From Gloeocapsopsis crepidinum LEGE 06123 (GTDB lineage: Bacteria; Cyanobacteriota; Cyanobacteriia; Cyanobacteriales; Chroococcidiopsidaceae), in assembly GCF_015207655.1 (NCBI RefSeq), contig NZ_JADEWN010000042.1, positions 1 through 51,348 of the forward strand: a stretch of DNA of 51,348 nt, written 5' to 3'. Both the position numbers and the translations under genes were made by a program. Of this stretch, positions 9,075 to 17,252 are shown piece after piece. Position 1 is the first letter of the stretch; the number at the start of each line of letters is the position of its first letter. Below the pieces are notes generated by a model that was not told the DNA's origin, ran no database searches, and saw only the letters and a list, made by a program, of their open reading frames with translations.

Positions 9075-9158
9075 TAGGCTTCAACAAACGCCCCACTGTC
9101 TACGACTGTTACTGGCATTTCTGTTAGAATGATCGCAGGTGGTGGGGACTGTTTTGAT

Positions 9159-9887
9159 TCACTCAATGTAGTCAAATAACACTGTAGTCATATAACGATC
9201 TGCCCATTCTTTACCAAAAGCTTTTTCTAGAACGCGGCGGGTTTTATCGTTTTGCTGTTGTTGTGTACAGTAATTGCGTTGACCTGCTAGAATTTGTGCT
9301 TGTTGCGCTGTAGATACAGGCTGAGCAGCGATCGCCTGGGTAACGTGAATTTCTAGGTAGCTTTGCACTTGCTGAAGAAACATTGCTTCTTCGATTTCAC
9401 CATTAGGACGAATGAATAGGCAAAACTTTGAAAAAATATGACCCCAGTCTGGAAGTTCTCTGGGTTGCGAAAAATTGGCTTCTGGAAGCGTTGCTAGTGC
9501 TTGGGAATAGGAATTAGGTAAGCTACCATCACAAACAGGAGATAAATCGGCGATCGCTGCACTAATTTGCCCTCTACCGCCGACTAAGTCGCAACCAAAC
9601 ATGGGTAAATTGTATTCAGGGCGGGGAAACATAACGCAATGTAGAATATCGAGCGTTGTTCCTACTTTGGCAAGTTCGAGGTGCATTTTGCGGAACTGCG
9701 GCGTTTGATAGCAGCGATTCTCGATTGTGAGTTTTTCTCCTTCTAATTTTCCTTCTACATACCCAAACTCATGGGGTAACTGGTAAGGAGAAAGTTCTAG
9801 ACGCTGCCAAACTGACTCGATACTATCAGCCAATTGACGAATTAAAGGATGTTGTTGTGATCGTAGTGAGTAGGTCGTGGATGTCAT
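9159..9887 (-). CDS. pcyA: Phycocyanobilin:ferredoxin oxidoreductase PcyA
   Basis: Reduces biliverdin IXalpha to phycocyanobilin in two ferredoxin-dependent two-electron steps, supplying the chromophore for phycobiliproteins and phytochromes. The 242-residue length is normal. The residues equivalent to Synechocystis Glu76, His88 and Asp105 are present as Glu71, His83 and Asp100 (the last in [11 protein letters not shown]). C-terminal blocks such as [13 protein letters not shown] also fit. The start is the ATG at 9887. It lies convergent with apcD; no operon partner is visible. Confidence 0.95.
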   Translation of the reverse strand: MTSTTYSLRSQQHPLIRQLADSIESVWQRLELSPYQLPHEFGYVEGKLEGEKLTIENRCYQTPQFRKMHLELAKVGTTLDILHCVMFPRPEYNLPMFGCDLVGGRGQISAAIADLSPVCDGSLPNSYSQALATLPEANFSQPRELPDWGHIFSKFCLFIRPNGEIEEAMFLQQVQSYLEIHVTQAIAAQPVSTAQQAQILAGQRNYCTQQQQNDKTRRVLEKAFGKEWADRYMTTVLFDYIE

Positions 9888-10039
9888 AAAACAACACTTG
9901 TGAACTGGTTGTTTTAACTAGATTACCGCTAGCAGTAGTACTGCTAGCACAAAAGTAAATTTATGAAACAACTCCTTGCTCAAGGCTACTAAGGTTTTGT
10001 AGCATAAGCTACAGAAAATATATAAAATATTTGTATTGA

Positions 10040-10160
10040 CTTTAAGGCTCAGCAACTGAAGTCGCTGCTTTACAGGTAAAGTCCAGCTGGTGCGTGGACT
10101 AATAAAGTTGAATGTCAAAAAAAACCTGTGAAGACAGGTTTTGTCTTTATAGCTGCGGTT
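10040..10160. repeat. Palindrome cluster between pcyA and the 79-residue gene
   Basis: The stretch holds several family palindromes: a long-arm AGTCCA/TGGACT pair (about 10079-10100), AACCTGT-GAAG-ACAGGTT (10123-10140) and an imperfect GCGGTTTCAACCG element (about 10154-10166). Open frames running through it on either strand have no recognisable product, so I treat 9888-10199 as non-coding. Confidence 0.7.
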
Positions 10161-10199
10161 TCAACCGAATCAGCGTTGTCGCTATTGAAGGAAACAGTA

Positions 10200-10439
10200 A
10201 TGAAGCTTGATGTCCATAAAATGACAGACGCCCCGATCTGGAGTATTGAACATTTTCTGAATGAAGTACAGCCAGAATTTACAGCAAATAGTTGGGTACA
10301 GCTACAAGATCTTCCTAGCGATTATAGTCACGATGAAGCGCTGCTATTGTGTCAGTTGTCGCATGATGAATGGGTAGCGTGGGTTCCCCAACATGGAGAA
10401 GTTATTCTCCATGCACATCAGTTTTGCGCATTACACTAG
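10200..10439 (+). CDS. Small acidic hypothetical protein
   Basis: A 79-residue protein with many Asp/Glu and Trp residues ([17 protein letters not shown] and [17 protein letters not shown]). No known domain is recognised and there is no signal or membrane segment. I start at ATG 10200 (MKLDVHKM). The in-frame upstream extension to 10128 would be encoded by an interspersed palindrome and is unlikely. The stop overlaps the stop end of the convergent maf gene by 4 bp. Clean length and codon use suggest a real gene, but function is unknown. Confidence 0.55.
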   Translation: MKLDVHKMTDAPIWSIEHFLNEVQPEFTANSWVQLQDLPSDYSHDEALLLCQLSHDEWVAWVPQHGEVILHAHQFCALH

Positions 10440-11020
10440 AGCCAAAAATCTGTAATATCGTAGCTAAGATCGCTCAACATTTGGCGTAGTAGCGGTAAAC
10501 TCAAACCAATCACATTTGTGTGACAGCCCTCTAACTTCTCTACAAATAAACCACCTTTGCCTTCTAAGGCAAAACCTCCCGCACATTTAAGAGGTTCTCC
10601 TGTCGCTACATAAGCTTCAATTTGACGATCGCTTGCATTGGCAAAGTAAACTCGCGTGACTTGGCAGCGTACTAAGGTATGCTGTTGTTGTAGGTCAACG
10701 AGAGCATGACCTGTATAAAGTTCACCAACATTACCCCGCATTTTCTGCCAACGGGCGATCGCTTCTTCAGTGTTAGCTGGTTTCCCATGAATCTCGCTAC
10801 CAATTAATAAAACAGAATCACACCCCATAATCAGCGCAGAATTAAATTGAGGTGCAACAGCTTCAGCTTTACTTCGGGCTAAAGTTTTGACTAACAACCG
10901 AGGATCGCGTTCTTGAATTTGAGATTCATTGAAGTTGCTAGGAGAAACTGTCGGTTCAATTCCTACACTTTGTAACAAACGACGTCGCGCTGGGGAAGCA
11001 GAAGCAAGTACAAATTGCAT
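10436..11020 (-). CDS. maf: Maf-family nucleotide pyrophosphatase
   Basis: Maf/YhdE proteins hydrolyse non-canonical or canonical nucleoside triphosphates to monophosphate and pyrophosphate, as housecleaning enzymes. The N-terminal signature [18 protein letters not shown] is clear. Further motifs are MGCDSVL, the GKPANTEEA block and a late [18 protein letters not shown] segment. About 194 residues, normal. I prefer the ATG at 11018-11020, which gives the canonical MQFVLAS start, over the ATG at 11024-11026. Substrate specificity cannot be told from the sequence by eye. Confidence 0.9.
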   Translation of the reverse strand: MQFVLASASPARRRLLQSVGIEPTVSPSNFNESQIQERDPRLLVKTLARSKAEAVAPQFNSALIMGCDSVLLIGSEIHGKPANTEEAIARWQKMRGNVGELYTGHALVDLQQQHTLVRCQVTRVYFANASDRQIEAYVATGEPLKCAGGFALEGKGGLFVEKLEGCHTNVIGLSLPLLRQMLSDLSYDITDFWL

Positions 11021-11142
11021 AGCCATTTGAGAGAGATTTGAATGCGTGAGTTTTGAGTTTTGAATTTTAGAAAACTCTTAAACTTCTTAACTCAATAGTT
11101 ATTACTCGTAACTGTTAAAGAACTTATAAATCCACAGAGTCA

Positions 11143-11685
11143 CTAATAAACTGTAAAAGATTTGACGACTGCATCTAGTGTAGGCTTGACTTTCGTCCAA
11201 CGTCGTTCGGGGGTAGAAGCGTTGAAAGTGAATAGCTTACCACGACTGATGGCAACACTAGCCATGTTATGTCTTTGCTGTTGATTGGGTAGTTTAACTG
11301 TGTACTCTAAAAGGTAATAGGTTTTTGTATCTGTTTCCAATTCCTCAGCATTAACTAACTCGGCTTCTCGCCCAGAGTCAACAGGTGCGATCGCACTTTT
11401 ACCGAGTTTATAACCTACTTCGCTTGGGTTTCCCAAATCAGCTAAGGTTTTGCCTTGAGGAACATCACTAATAACGACAGAAACATTTTCAGTTGTCTCA
11501 ATCAAATCGTGAAGTACGACATCGGGACCATTCGCTACACTAACAGGAACCCACCCATTCGGATACAAAAACTCATATCCATCAGTGCTATCAACATAAC
11601 TTTTCAAGCCAGAAACGGCGGATGTACAGCTTGTCAGACCAACGCTAACAGCGATTAACAAAATGACTAACAGTCGTCTTAACAT
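11143..11685 (-). CDS. PsbP-family lipoprotein (CyanoP)
   Basis: A lumenal photosystem II assembly-associated protein of the PsbP family. The 180-residue precursor has a hydrophobic N-terminus ending in a lipobox (VGLTSC) and then the PsbP fold: SYVDSTDGYEFLYPNGWVPV, an Asp-rich middle and a C-terminal segment with TLDAVVKSFTVY. The lipobox predicts a lipid-anchored protein on the lumenal face of the thylakoid, as known for CyanoP. The gene appears monocistronic. Confidence 0.9.
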   Translation of the reverse strand: MLRRLLVILLIAVSVGLTSCTSAVSGLKSYVDSTDGYEFLYPNGWVPVSVANGPDVVLHDLIETTENVSVVISDVPQGKTLADLGNPSEVGYKLGKSAIAPVDSGREAELVNAEELETDTKTYYLLEYTVKLPNQQQRHNMASVAISRGKLFTFNASTPERRWTKVKPTLDAVVKSFTVY

Positions 11686-11866
11686 TTTTCTCTAAGATTT
11701 TTAGCGATCAGTTGATTGGGAAAATTTAGGTAGCAAAAATACACTCTTCTCGGTAGCGATAAGCAAAGCATAAATCAATGCAATTTCAATTATCTCACCT
11801 TGGGATACTCGCTTTGATGAGTGTTACTTGTCAAGATGAAATCACAACTCGATTGGGAATACGCAT

Positions 11867-12475
11867 ATGCTGACAACGGCAGAACTACGCTGGTTTTATC
11901 CTGGTAAACTACCAGAAGGCGTCTTACAGTGGTTTGAGCAAGATCAGCTTGGATTAGCATCAGCGGAGGAACGCGAGGATATTTACTTATATGTTCCTGA
12001 AAGTGATTTTGTGGGAATTAAACTGCGACAGGGAAGATTAGAAATTAAATGGCGCAAAGCCGAATTAGGTGATTTACAATTTGGCAAAGTTATAGGTAAA
12101 GCAGAAAAGTGGACAAAGTGGCTGTGTGAAGATTCCAGTAATGAATGCTTTCAACCGAACGAGGTGACAGGTAAATTTTGGGTAAGTGTCAAGAAAAAAC
12201 GCACTCAGCATACATATAAAAGTCTTGCTGATCAATTAATCAGTGTAAATGTGGGAGACGAGAATGAAGAAGGCTGTAATGTAGAACTCACTGAATTAGA
12301 AGTTAGTAGTAATGTGTGGTGGAGTTTAGCTTTTGAAGCTTATAGTAAAAGCGATCGCACCTTAGAAAATCTTAAAGAAACAGCCAGCAGGATACTTCAA
12401 AACTATCACCATCGGCAACTAGAAGCGAAAGACTCTTATGCTTATCCCCACTGGTTATCTTTAGTTATTAAGTAA
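11867..12475 (+). CDS. Conserved hypothetical protein, possibly CYTH-like
   Basis: A 202-residue soluble protein, strand-rich and acidic, starting MLTTAELRWFYPGKLPEG. The segment VGIKLRQGRLEIKWRKAELG, with alternating charged residues, and the later CNVELTELEV / WWSLAFEAYSK resemble strands of a CYTH (triphosphate tunnel) barrel. The classical ExExK start is not present, so this is a structural guess only. I recall similar cyanobacterial proteins of unknown function. A hairpin between it and the convergent gene at 12569 may end transcription. No membrane segment. Confidence 0.65.
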   Translation: MLTTAELRWFYPGKLPEGVLQWFEQDQLGLASAEEREDIYLYVPESDFVGIKLRQGRLEIKWRKAELGDLQFGKVIGKAEKWTKWLCEDSSNECFQPNEVTGKFWVSVKKKRTQHTYKSLADQLISVNVGDENEEGCNVELTELEVSSNVWWSLAFEAYSKSDRTLENLKETASRILQNYHHRQLEAKDSYAYPHWLSLVIK

Positions 12476-12524
12476 TATTTGTAATGATATTAAATTTAGT
12501 TAATTACTAACAATTAAAGTAATG

Positions 12525-12552
12525 AGTGAAGAGCAACTGGTCACTCTTCACT
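12525..12552. terminator. Hairpin between convergent genes
   Basis: A perfect 9-bp inverted repeat, AGTGAAGAG (12525-12533) and CTCTTCACT (12544-12552) with a 10-base loop, lies between two convergent genes ending at 12475 and 12569. Neither side has a long T-run, so it is a weak terminator candidate acting from either side. Confidence 0.4.
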
Positions 12553-12568
12553 ATCCATCAGTAACTTA

Positions 12569-13573
12569 TTAGTCTTTATCTGTAAAGTAAAATCGTGTTA
12601 GTACAGGAAGATGATCGCTGATAGTACCAATAATTTCTTCTAGAAGTTTTCTCGTTCGCTGTCCTCGTTGATTTTTGAGTAGTGCATTCCACTCAATGAC
12701 TACTGATTTTCCTAAAGCATTATTTTCATCTGCTGATTTTTCTTCGATTGCATCAGCGATCGCGTGAGTAACCGCAATAAAGTCTAAACGAGATCTTTGC
12801 CCACCAACTCGTAAATGACTACCTTCACCGTCGTCATGAAACCCTGCAAATTTCAGAATTTTTTGTTCTTCTAATTCTTGAATTGCTTCCCATTCTGGGC
12901 GATCGGCTGGAGCATTCCAATCACCTGCTATGATGACATCCTCATCGGTAGCTTCCATTAACAGCCAATCTGCTAAAAGTCTCGCAGCTTCAGAACGTTG
13001 TTCTCGACCGCCACCGCGTTGTGATTTTAAGTGTACGCCAATCAGTTCAAAATCAAACGGGTCTTCTTGTAATTCCCCTTCCTGCTCCTCTATAGCTCTA
13101 ACAACAAACTTGCCATACAATGGTAAGCGAGGAAAAACTGCTTTTCTACTAGAACCTCGTCCTGTCCCCACAACAACTGTAGGATTGTCAGTAAAAATTT
13201 CTTCGATATCTGTAGAAGCTTTGACCCACTCCATGTCATACATAAAGGCGACTCGCAGATCTCCGCCTGTTGTTCCATAGACAACTTTATACAATCCGGC
13301 TCCTGCTTCAGTTAAACTTTGAGCAACTTTATCGAGTGAACCTGCTTCTATTTCCTGAAGTACAAATAAATCTGCATTTAACTCTTGCATAATATTTGTA
13401 ATTTGTTCTACGCGCTTTGGATCGCGTGTATTGAAGAACTTGATATTCCACGTGATGACATCTAGAAAATGATCTGTTCCTTGTAAATCATCCGGAACAA
13501 AGTCACTGAGAAACTCGGAAAGATGGTCATTATCAGCAATAGGGATACTAGAATTTGATAAGGTGCCTACCAT
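12569..13573 (-). CDS. Endonuclease/exonuclease/phosphatase (EEP) family protein
   Basis: A 334-residue metal-dependent phosphoesterase of the EEP (DNase I-like) fold. All signature motifs are visible in order: TWNIKFF, VLQEIE, IGVHLKSQ, IIAGDWNAP, RLDFIAV and the terminal SDHLPV. It could act on nucleic acid or on a phosphorylated small molecule; sequence motifs alone do not decide. No signal peptide is visible, and a 40-residue acidic N-terminus precedes the domain. It lies downstream of larB on the same strand with about 75 bp between. Confidence 0.85.
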   Translation of the reverse strand: MVGTLSNSSIPIADNDHLSEFLSDFVPDDLQGTDHFLDVITWNIKFFNTRDPKRVEQITNIMQELNADLFVLQEIEAGSLDKVAQSLTEAGAGLYKVVYGTTGGDLRVAFMYDMEWVKASTDIEEIFTDNPTVVVGTGRGSSRKAVFPRLPLYGKFVVRAIEEQEGELQEDPFDFELIGVHLKSQRGGGREQRSEAARLLADWLLMEATDEDVIIAGDWNAPADRPEWEAIQELEEQKILKFAGFHDDGEGSHLRVGGQRSRLDFIAVTHAIADAIEEKSADENNALGKSVVIEWNALLKNQRGQRTRKLLEEIIGTISDHLPVLTRFYFTDKD

Positions 13574-13647
13574 ACAAGTCTCCAGAAAAGTAGAGTTTGC
13601 CTTTTCACCCGCTGTCTACTACAGCTGACGTAAAATCAATTCCAGAT

Positions 13648-14424
13648 TTACTTTTGTGATTGCCACTTGTTCACTGTTCTCAAAATTTGTCCTGCTAAAA
13701 CAGCCGCACCAAAACCATTATCAATATTTACGACTCCGACTCCCGCAGCACAAGAGTTGAGCATTGTCAAGAGGGGGGCTAATCCACCAAAACTCGCACC
13801 ATAACCAATACTGGTAGGAACTGCGATTACAGGACAATCGGCTAAACCAGCAACCACACTTGGTAACGCGCCTTCCATCCCTGCAACGACAATTAAGACA
13901 TCTGCTGATTCAATGACATGGCGATTATTCAGTAGACGGTGGATACCAGCAACGCCAACATCCCACAACCTCTGAACGCGAAACCCAGAAAGTTCAGCAG
14001 TCATAGCGGCTTCTTCTGCTACGGGTAAATCGGCAGTACCAGCCGAAAGAATCCCAATCGTACCGGAGTATTGAGGTTCTATGGTAGGAGCAATTGCACA
14101 AATTCGCGCCATTGCATAGTAATGCAAATTCGGCACTTTTTCTTGTAGTTGTGCATAAACTTCTGGTTCAATCCGCGTCGCCATGACAACAGAACCGCGA
14201 TCGCGCATTGCCATCATAATTTGGGCAATCTGATCGGGTGTTTTACCTAATCCCCAAATAACTTCGGGAAAACCTGTGCGTAAACGGCGATGATGATCGA
14301 CACGGGCAAAATCACCTACAGGTTCATAGTTTAGATGTTTGAGCTTATCTAAAGCCTCTGCTGGATTAACTTCACCAGCAGCAACAGATTCTAAGAGCGA
14401 TCGCAAAGCTTCAGGTTGTGTCAC
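13648..14424 (-). CDS. larB: LarB, pyridinium-3,5-biscarboxylic acid mononucleotide synthase
   Basis: LarB carboxylates and hydrolyses nicotinic acid adenine dinucleotide in the first step of nickel-pincer nucleotide (lactate racemase cofactor) synthesis. The 258-residue protein has the AIR-carboxylase/PurE-like C-domain: IGILSAGTADLPVAEEA, the DVGVAGIHRLL block, VVAGMEGALPSVVAGL and the late TSIGYGASFGG. Cyanobacteria commonly carry larB away from larC/larE, as here. It follows the binding-protein gene at 14463 by 38 bp on the same strand, so the two may be co-transcribed. Confidence 0.9.
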   Translation of the reverse strand: MTQPEALRSLLESVAAGEVNPAEALDKLKHLNYEPVGDFARVDHHRRLRTGFPEVIWGLGKTPDQIAQIMMAMRDRGSVVMATRIEPEVYAQLQEKVPNLHYYAMARICAIAPTIEPQYSGTIGILSAGTADLPVAEEAAMTAELSGFRVQRLWDVGVAGIHRLLNNRHVIESADVLIVVAGMEGALPSVVAGLADCPVIAVPTSIGYGASFGGLAPLLTMLNSCAAGVGVVNIDNGFGAAVLAGQILRTVNKWQSQK

Positions 14425-14462
14425 CGTTTTCTCTTCTTTAACTACTAGCCACTAACCACTCA

Positions 14463-16286
14463 CTATTCTGTCACTTTTAGTTCATACTTGTTCCACAGCG
14501 TACCGCTAAGCGAACCGAGGGCTGAGTATTTTACGCCTTGAATGCGATCGCGAATTGCAGCAATTGAGAGTGGATTCACTAAATAAATAAAAGGTAAATT
14601 CTCTTGAGCAATACGTTGTGTCTGTGCGTAAATTTCTTGACGTTTAACTTCATCAAACTCCTGCGCCCCTTGAATGTAAAGTCGCCCAATTTCTGCTTCC
14701 CAATCTGCGACTTCCCAGCCTATTAATGGTTCTTGTCCTGCTAAAGGTTTTTGATTAAAAGTATGCAATCCACCATCAGGGAGCCAAGTATTTGCACCAT
14801 CGTGAGGTTCAATGGTTCCTGAGATAAAACCTAAAAGATGACATTCCCAATCAAGTGAATTAGAAAGGCGATCGACAAGTGTATTAAAATTCATGGGATT
14901 AAAATCAACTTGAATGCCAATTCTACTTAAATCTTGCCTAATTTGCGCTCCCATTGCGACACGAGTTCTATTTTCTGCGTTTGTAATCAGTGAAAAACGA
15001 ACGCGATTACCTTCAGCATCTATTAATTGACCTTTGGGATTATATTTAAATCCAGCATTCATTAATAATTCTCTTGCTTTATCTTGATTGTATTCGTAAG
15101 TTTTCAAGCCTTGTTCAGGTGAAAGATAATAAGGACTTTGGGGAAAAATCGGTGAATTTTGAATCATCCCAACGCCACGAAATGCATTATTGAGCATTGT
15201 TTGACGATCGATTGCGTGGGCGATCGCTTGGCGAAATTCTAATGTATTAAACCAACGCGATTTAACGGGATCGACGACATATTTTCCGCTTTCTCTACGA
15301 CCTTTGTTAAGATTAAAAGAAATAAAAGTTTGAGTAAATCTTGGTCCTCCATTGTAGACAGTAAATCTACCCCGCTTTTCCTCGCGTTTCAGCAATGAAA
15401 AGTTTTCGGGTGAAACTTCAATGCTATCTAATCCTCCCGAACGAAATTGTAAAACACTTGTGTCAGTTGATTCGATGATTTGCCAAACAACACGATCAAT
15501 GTACGGTAATTGATTTCCTTCACTATCTTTACGCCAGTAGTGAGGATTACGACGAAAGATAACGCGTTGACCTGGACTATAACTTTCAATTTTGTAAGGA
15601 CCATTAACAATAACTTGGCTAGGATCTGTGTTTGTGCCCCATACTGATAAAAATTGAGGTTTTCCTTCACTATCTTTAGTAGTAATATATTGAGATAATG
15701 CGTGTTTTGGTAAAATTCCAACTTGATTGCTTGCACCACCTGTAGTTGCACTTAAAAAAGGTGCAAAAGGTTCCGGTAGGAGAAATTCAACACGGCGATC
15801 ATCTATTTTATTAACTTGAGGAAAACTTCCCCTTTCACCTACTTTAAAAGTATCTTTCCAATCTGTAGGAATTGCTGGATTAGCAATAATATCTTGATAA
15901 GTAAAAACAACATCATCAGTAGTTAATGGTTCGCCGTCAGACCATTTTAAGTTTTCGCGAAGTGTAAAAACTATGCGCTTTTGATCGTCAGAAATTTCCC
16001 AAGCTTCAGCTAACGCTGGTTCAATTTCTGTGGTGATTGCATTAAGTGAAGTTAACCCTTCTGCAGTGAATAAAAATACGTGAGGAAACTCCTGATTAAA
16101 TGCATAGTTGAACGTTTTAGGATCGCCTAACGTACTGACAACCCATTGCGATCGCGCTGTCTCAGCTTTCAAAGTTTGTGGCTGACAACCAATAAGTATA
16201 AATTGAAATACTATAAAAAAAACTACACTTAATAATAATGAAAGTCGACGACAAGTTAAGCGAGAAAGAATGTTAGCAGTTAACAT
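14463..16286 (-). CDS. ABC transporter substrate-binding lipoprotein, family 5 (peptide type)
   Basis: A 607-residue SBP_bac_5 protein expected to bind peptides or related solutes in the periplasm. The hydrophobic N-terminus ends in a lipobox with Cys34 (FILIGCQPQ). Motifs include WSDGEPLTTDDVVFTYQD and the conserved region with HAIDRQTMLNNAFRG. It is a close paralogue of the product of 17253-19028, with block-by-block correspondence over the whole length. No permease or ATPase gene is adjacent; a DppC-type permease lies far off at 44429. The ligand is unknown. Confidence 0.9.
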   Translation of the reverse strand: MLTANILSRLTCRRLSLLLSVVFFIVFQFILIGCQPQTLKAETARSQWVVSTLGDPKTFNYAFNQEFPHVFLFTAEGLTSLNAITTEIEPALAEAWEISDDQKRIVFTLRENLKWSDGEPLTTDDVVFTYQDIIANPAIPTDWKDTFKVGERGSFPQVNKIDDRRVEFLLPEPFAPFLSATTGGASNQVGILPKHALSQYITTKDSEGKPQFLSVWGTNTDPSQVIVNGPYKIESYSPGQRVIFRRNPHYWRKDSEGNQLPYIDRVVWQIIESTDTSVLQFRSGGLDSIEVSPENFSLLKREEKRGRFTVYNGGPRFTQTFISFNLNKGRRESGKYVVDPVKSRWFNTLEFRQAIAHAIDRQTMLNNAFRGVGMIQNSPIFPQSPYYLSPEQGLKTYEYNQDKARELLMNAGFKYNPKGQLIDAEGNRVRFSLITNAENRTRVAMGAQIRQDLSRIGIQVDFNPMNFNTLVDRLSNSLDWECHLLGFISGTIEPHDGANTWLPDGGLHTFNQKPLAGQEPLIGWEVADWEAEIGRLYIQGAQEFDEVKRQEIYAQTQRIAQENLPFIYLVNPLSIAAIRDRIQGVKYSALGSLSGTLWNKYELKVTE

Positions 16287-16403
16287 GAGCTAAAAACGAA
16301 TTCTTGGAGATGCTGTTGATATTAGCCGAGTTGCAGCAGTATCTTGCTAAGAATGTGAAAATTAAGGCAATCAAATCTTCGATTAGATACCACAGGTTTT
16401 GCA

Positions 16404-17123
16404 ATGGTACTCAATCAATCGCTAAAAAAACAGCAACCGAATGAACACGAGTATAAATCCATTCCTCCCTTAGAAAGTGGCGATCGCCTAACCCGCCACG
16501 AATTTGAACGCCGCTATACCGCCATTCCAGATATTAAAAAAGCAGAACTGATCGAAGGAGTCGTCTACGTGGCGTCACCGTTGCGTTTTACAAATCATGC
16601 AGAACCTCATAGTAATCTCATTGGCTGGATGTGGACGTACCGCACTGCTACACCAGGAGTAAGGTTGGGTGATAACGCGACAGTACGTTTAGATTTAGAT
16701 AACGAACCACAGCCTGATGGAGTGTTGTTTATCGATTCCACTGTGGGAGGAAAAGTGCAGTTGAGTGACGATGATTATCTCGAAGGCGCACCAGAATTAG
16801 TGGTAGAAATTGCTGCGAGTAGTGCAGCGTATGACCTCTATGATAAGAAAAATGCTTATCGTCGTAATGGGGTACAAGAGTATTTAGTTTGGCAGATCTA
16901 CGAGAATAAATTGGATTGGTTTCAGTTATTTGAAGGTGAATATCGACAACTCGAACCTGATATAGAAGGTATAGTGCGATCGCACGTTTTTCCTGGGCTG
17001 TGGTTAGCTGTCAGTGAACTTCTTGAAGGAAAAATGGCTCAAGTTTTAGCTGTGCTACAGCAAGGATTAAATTCTCCAGAACACGCTGAATTTGTGCAAA
17101 AATTGACAAAGCTTAGCGGTTAA
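16404..17123 (+). CDS. Uma2-family protein (PD-(D/E)XK nuclease-like)
   Basis: A 239-residue member of the large cyanobacterial Uma2/DUF820 family, which has a restriction-endonuclease-like fold but unknown cellular targets. Typical blocks are the acidic DLDNEPQPDGVLFI (predicted metal-binding Asp), PELVVEIAASSAAYDLYDKK (Glu-x-Ile and the following Lys region) and RRNGVQEYLVWQIYE. It sits between two paralogous binding-protein genes on the other strand, so it probably entered after their duplication. No signal peptide. Confidence 0.88.
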   Translation: MVLNQSLKKQQPNEHEYKSIPPLESGDRLTRHEFERRYTAIPDIKKAELIEGVVYVASPLRFTNHAEPHSNLIGWMWTYRTATPGVRLGDNATVRLDLDNEPQPDGVLFIDSTVGGKVQLSDDDYLEGAPELVVEIAASSAAYDLYDKKNAYRRNGVQEYLVWQIYENKLDWFQLFEGEYRQLEPDIEGIVRSHVFPGLWLAVSELLEGKMAQVLAVLQQGLNSPEHAEFVQKLTKLSG

Positions 17124-17235
17124 AACCGCAGCTATACAAACAAAACCTATCTTCATAAGTTTTTACAAAGATAGATTGTTACACAAGTCCACCTTCGTGG
17201 ACTTAGTTTTTTAGCCGCGAATAAATTCGCCAGGC
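17114..17235. repeat. Palindrome cluster after the Uma2 gene
   Basis: In order: GCGGTTAAAACCGC partly overlapping the Uma2 stop, an imperfect longer hairpin with TATCTT/AAGATA arms, AAGTCCACCTTCGTGGACTT and GCGAATAAATTCGC. The same two last elements recur at about 25360-25440, 38340-38385 and 45420-45510. This fills the gap between two convergent genes. Confidence 0.8.
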
Positions 17236-17252
17236 GATCTACCAAATTCACA

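Noticed and set aside
9918-10118. 66-codon open frame on the minus strand
   Set aside because: It lies within palindromic repeats upstream of pcyA, with no homology-like features and a poor ribosome site.
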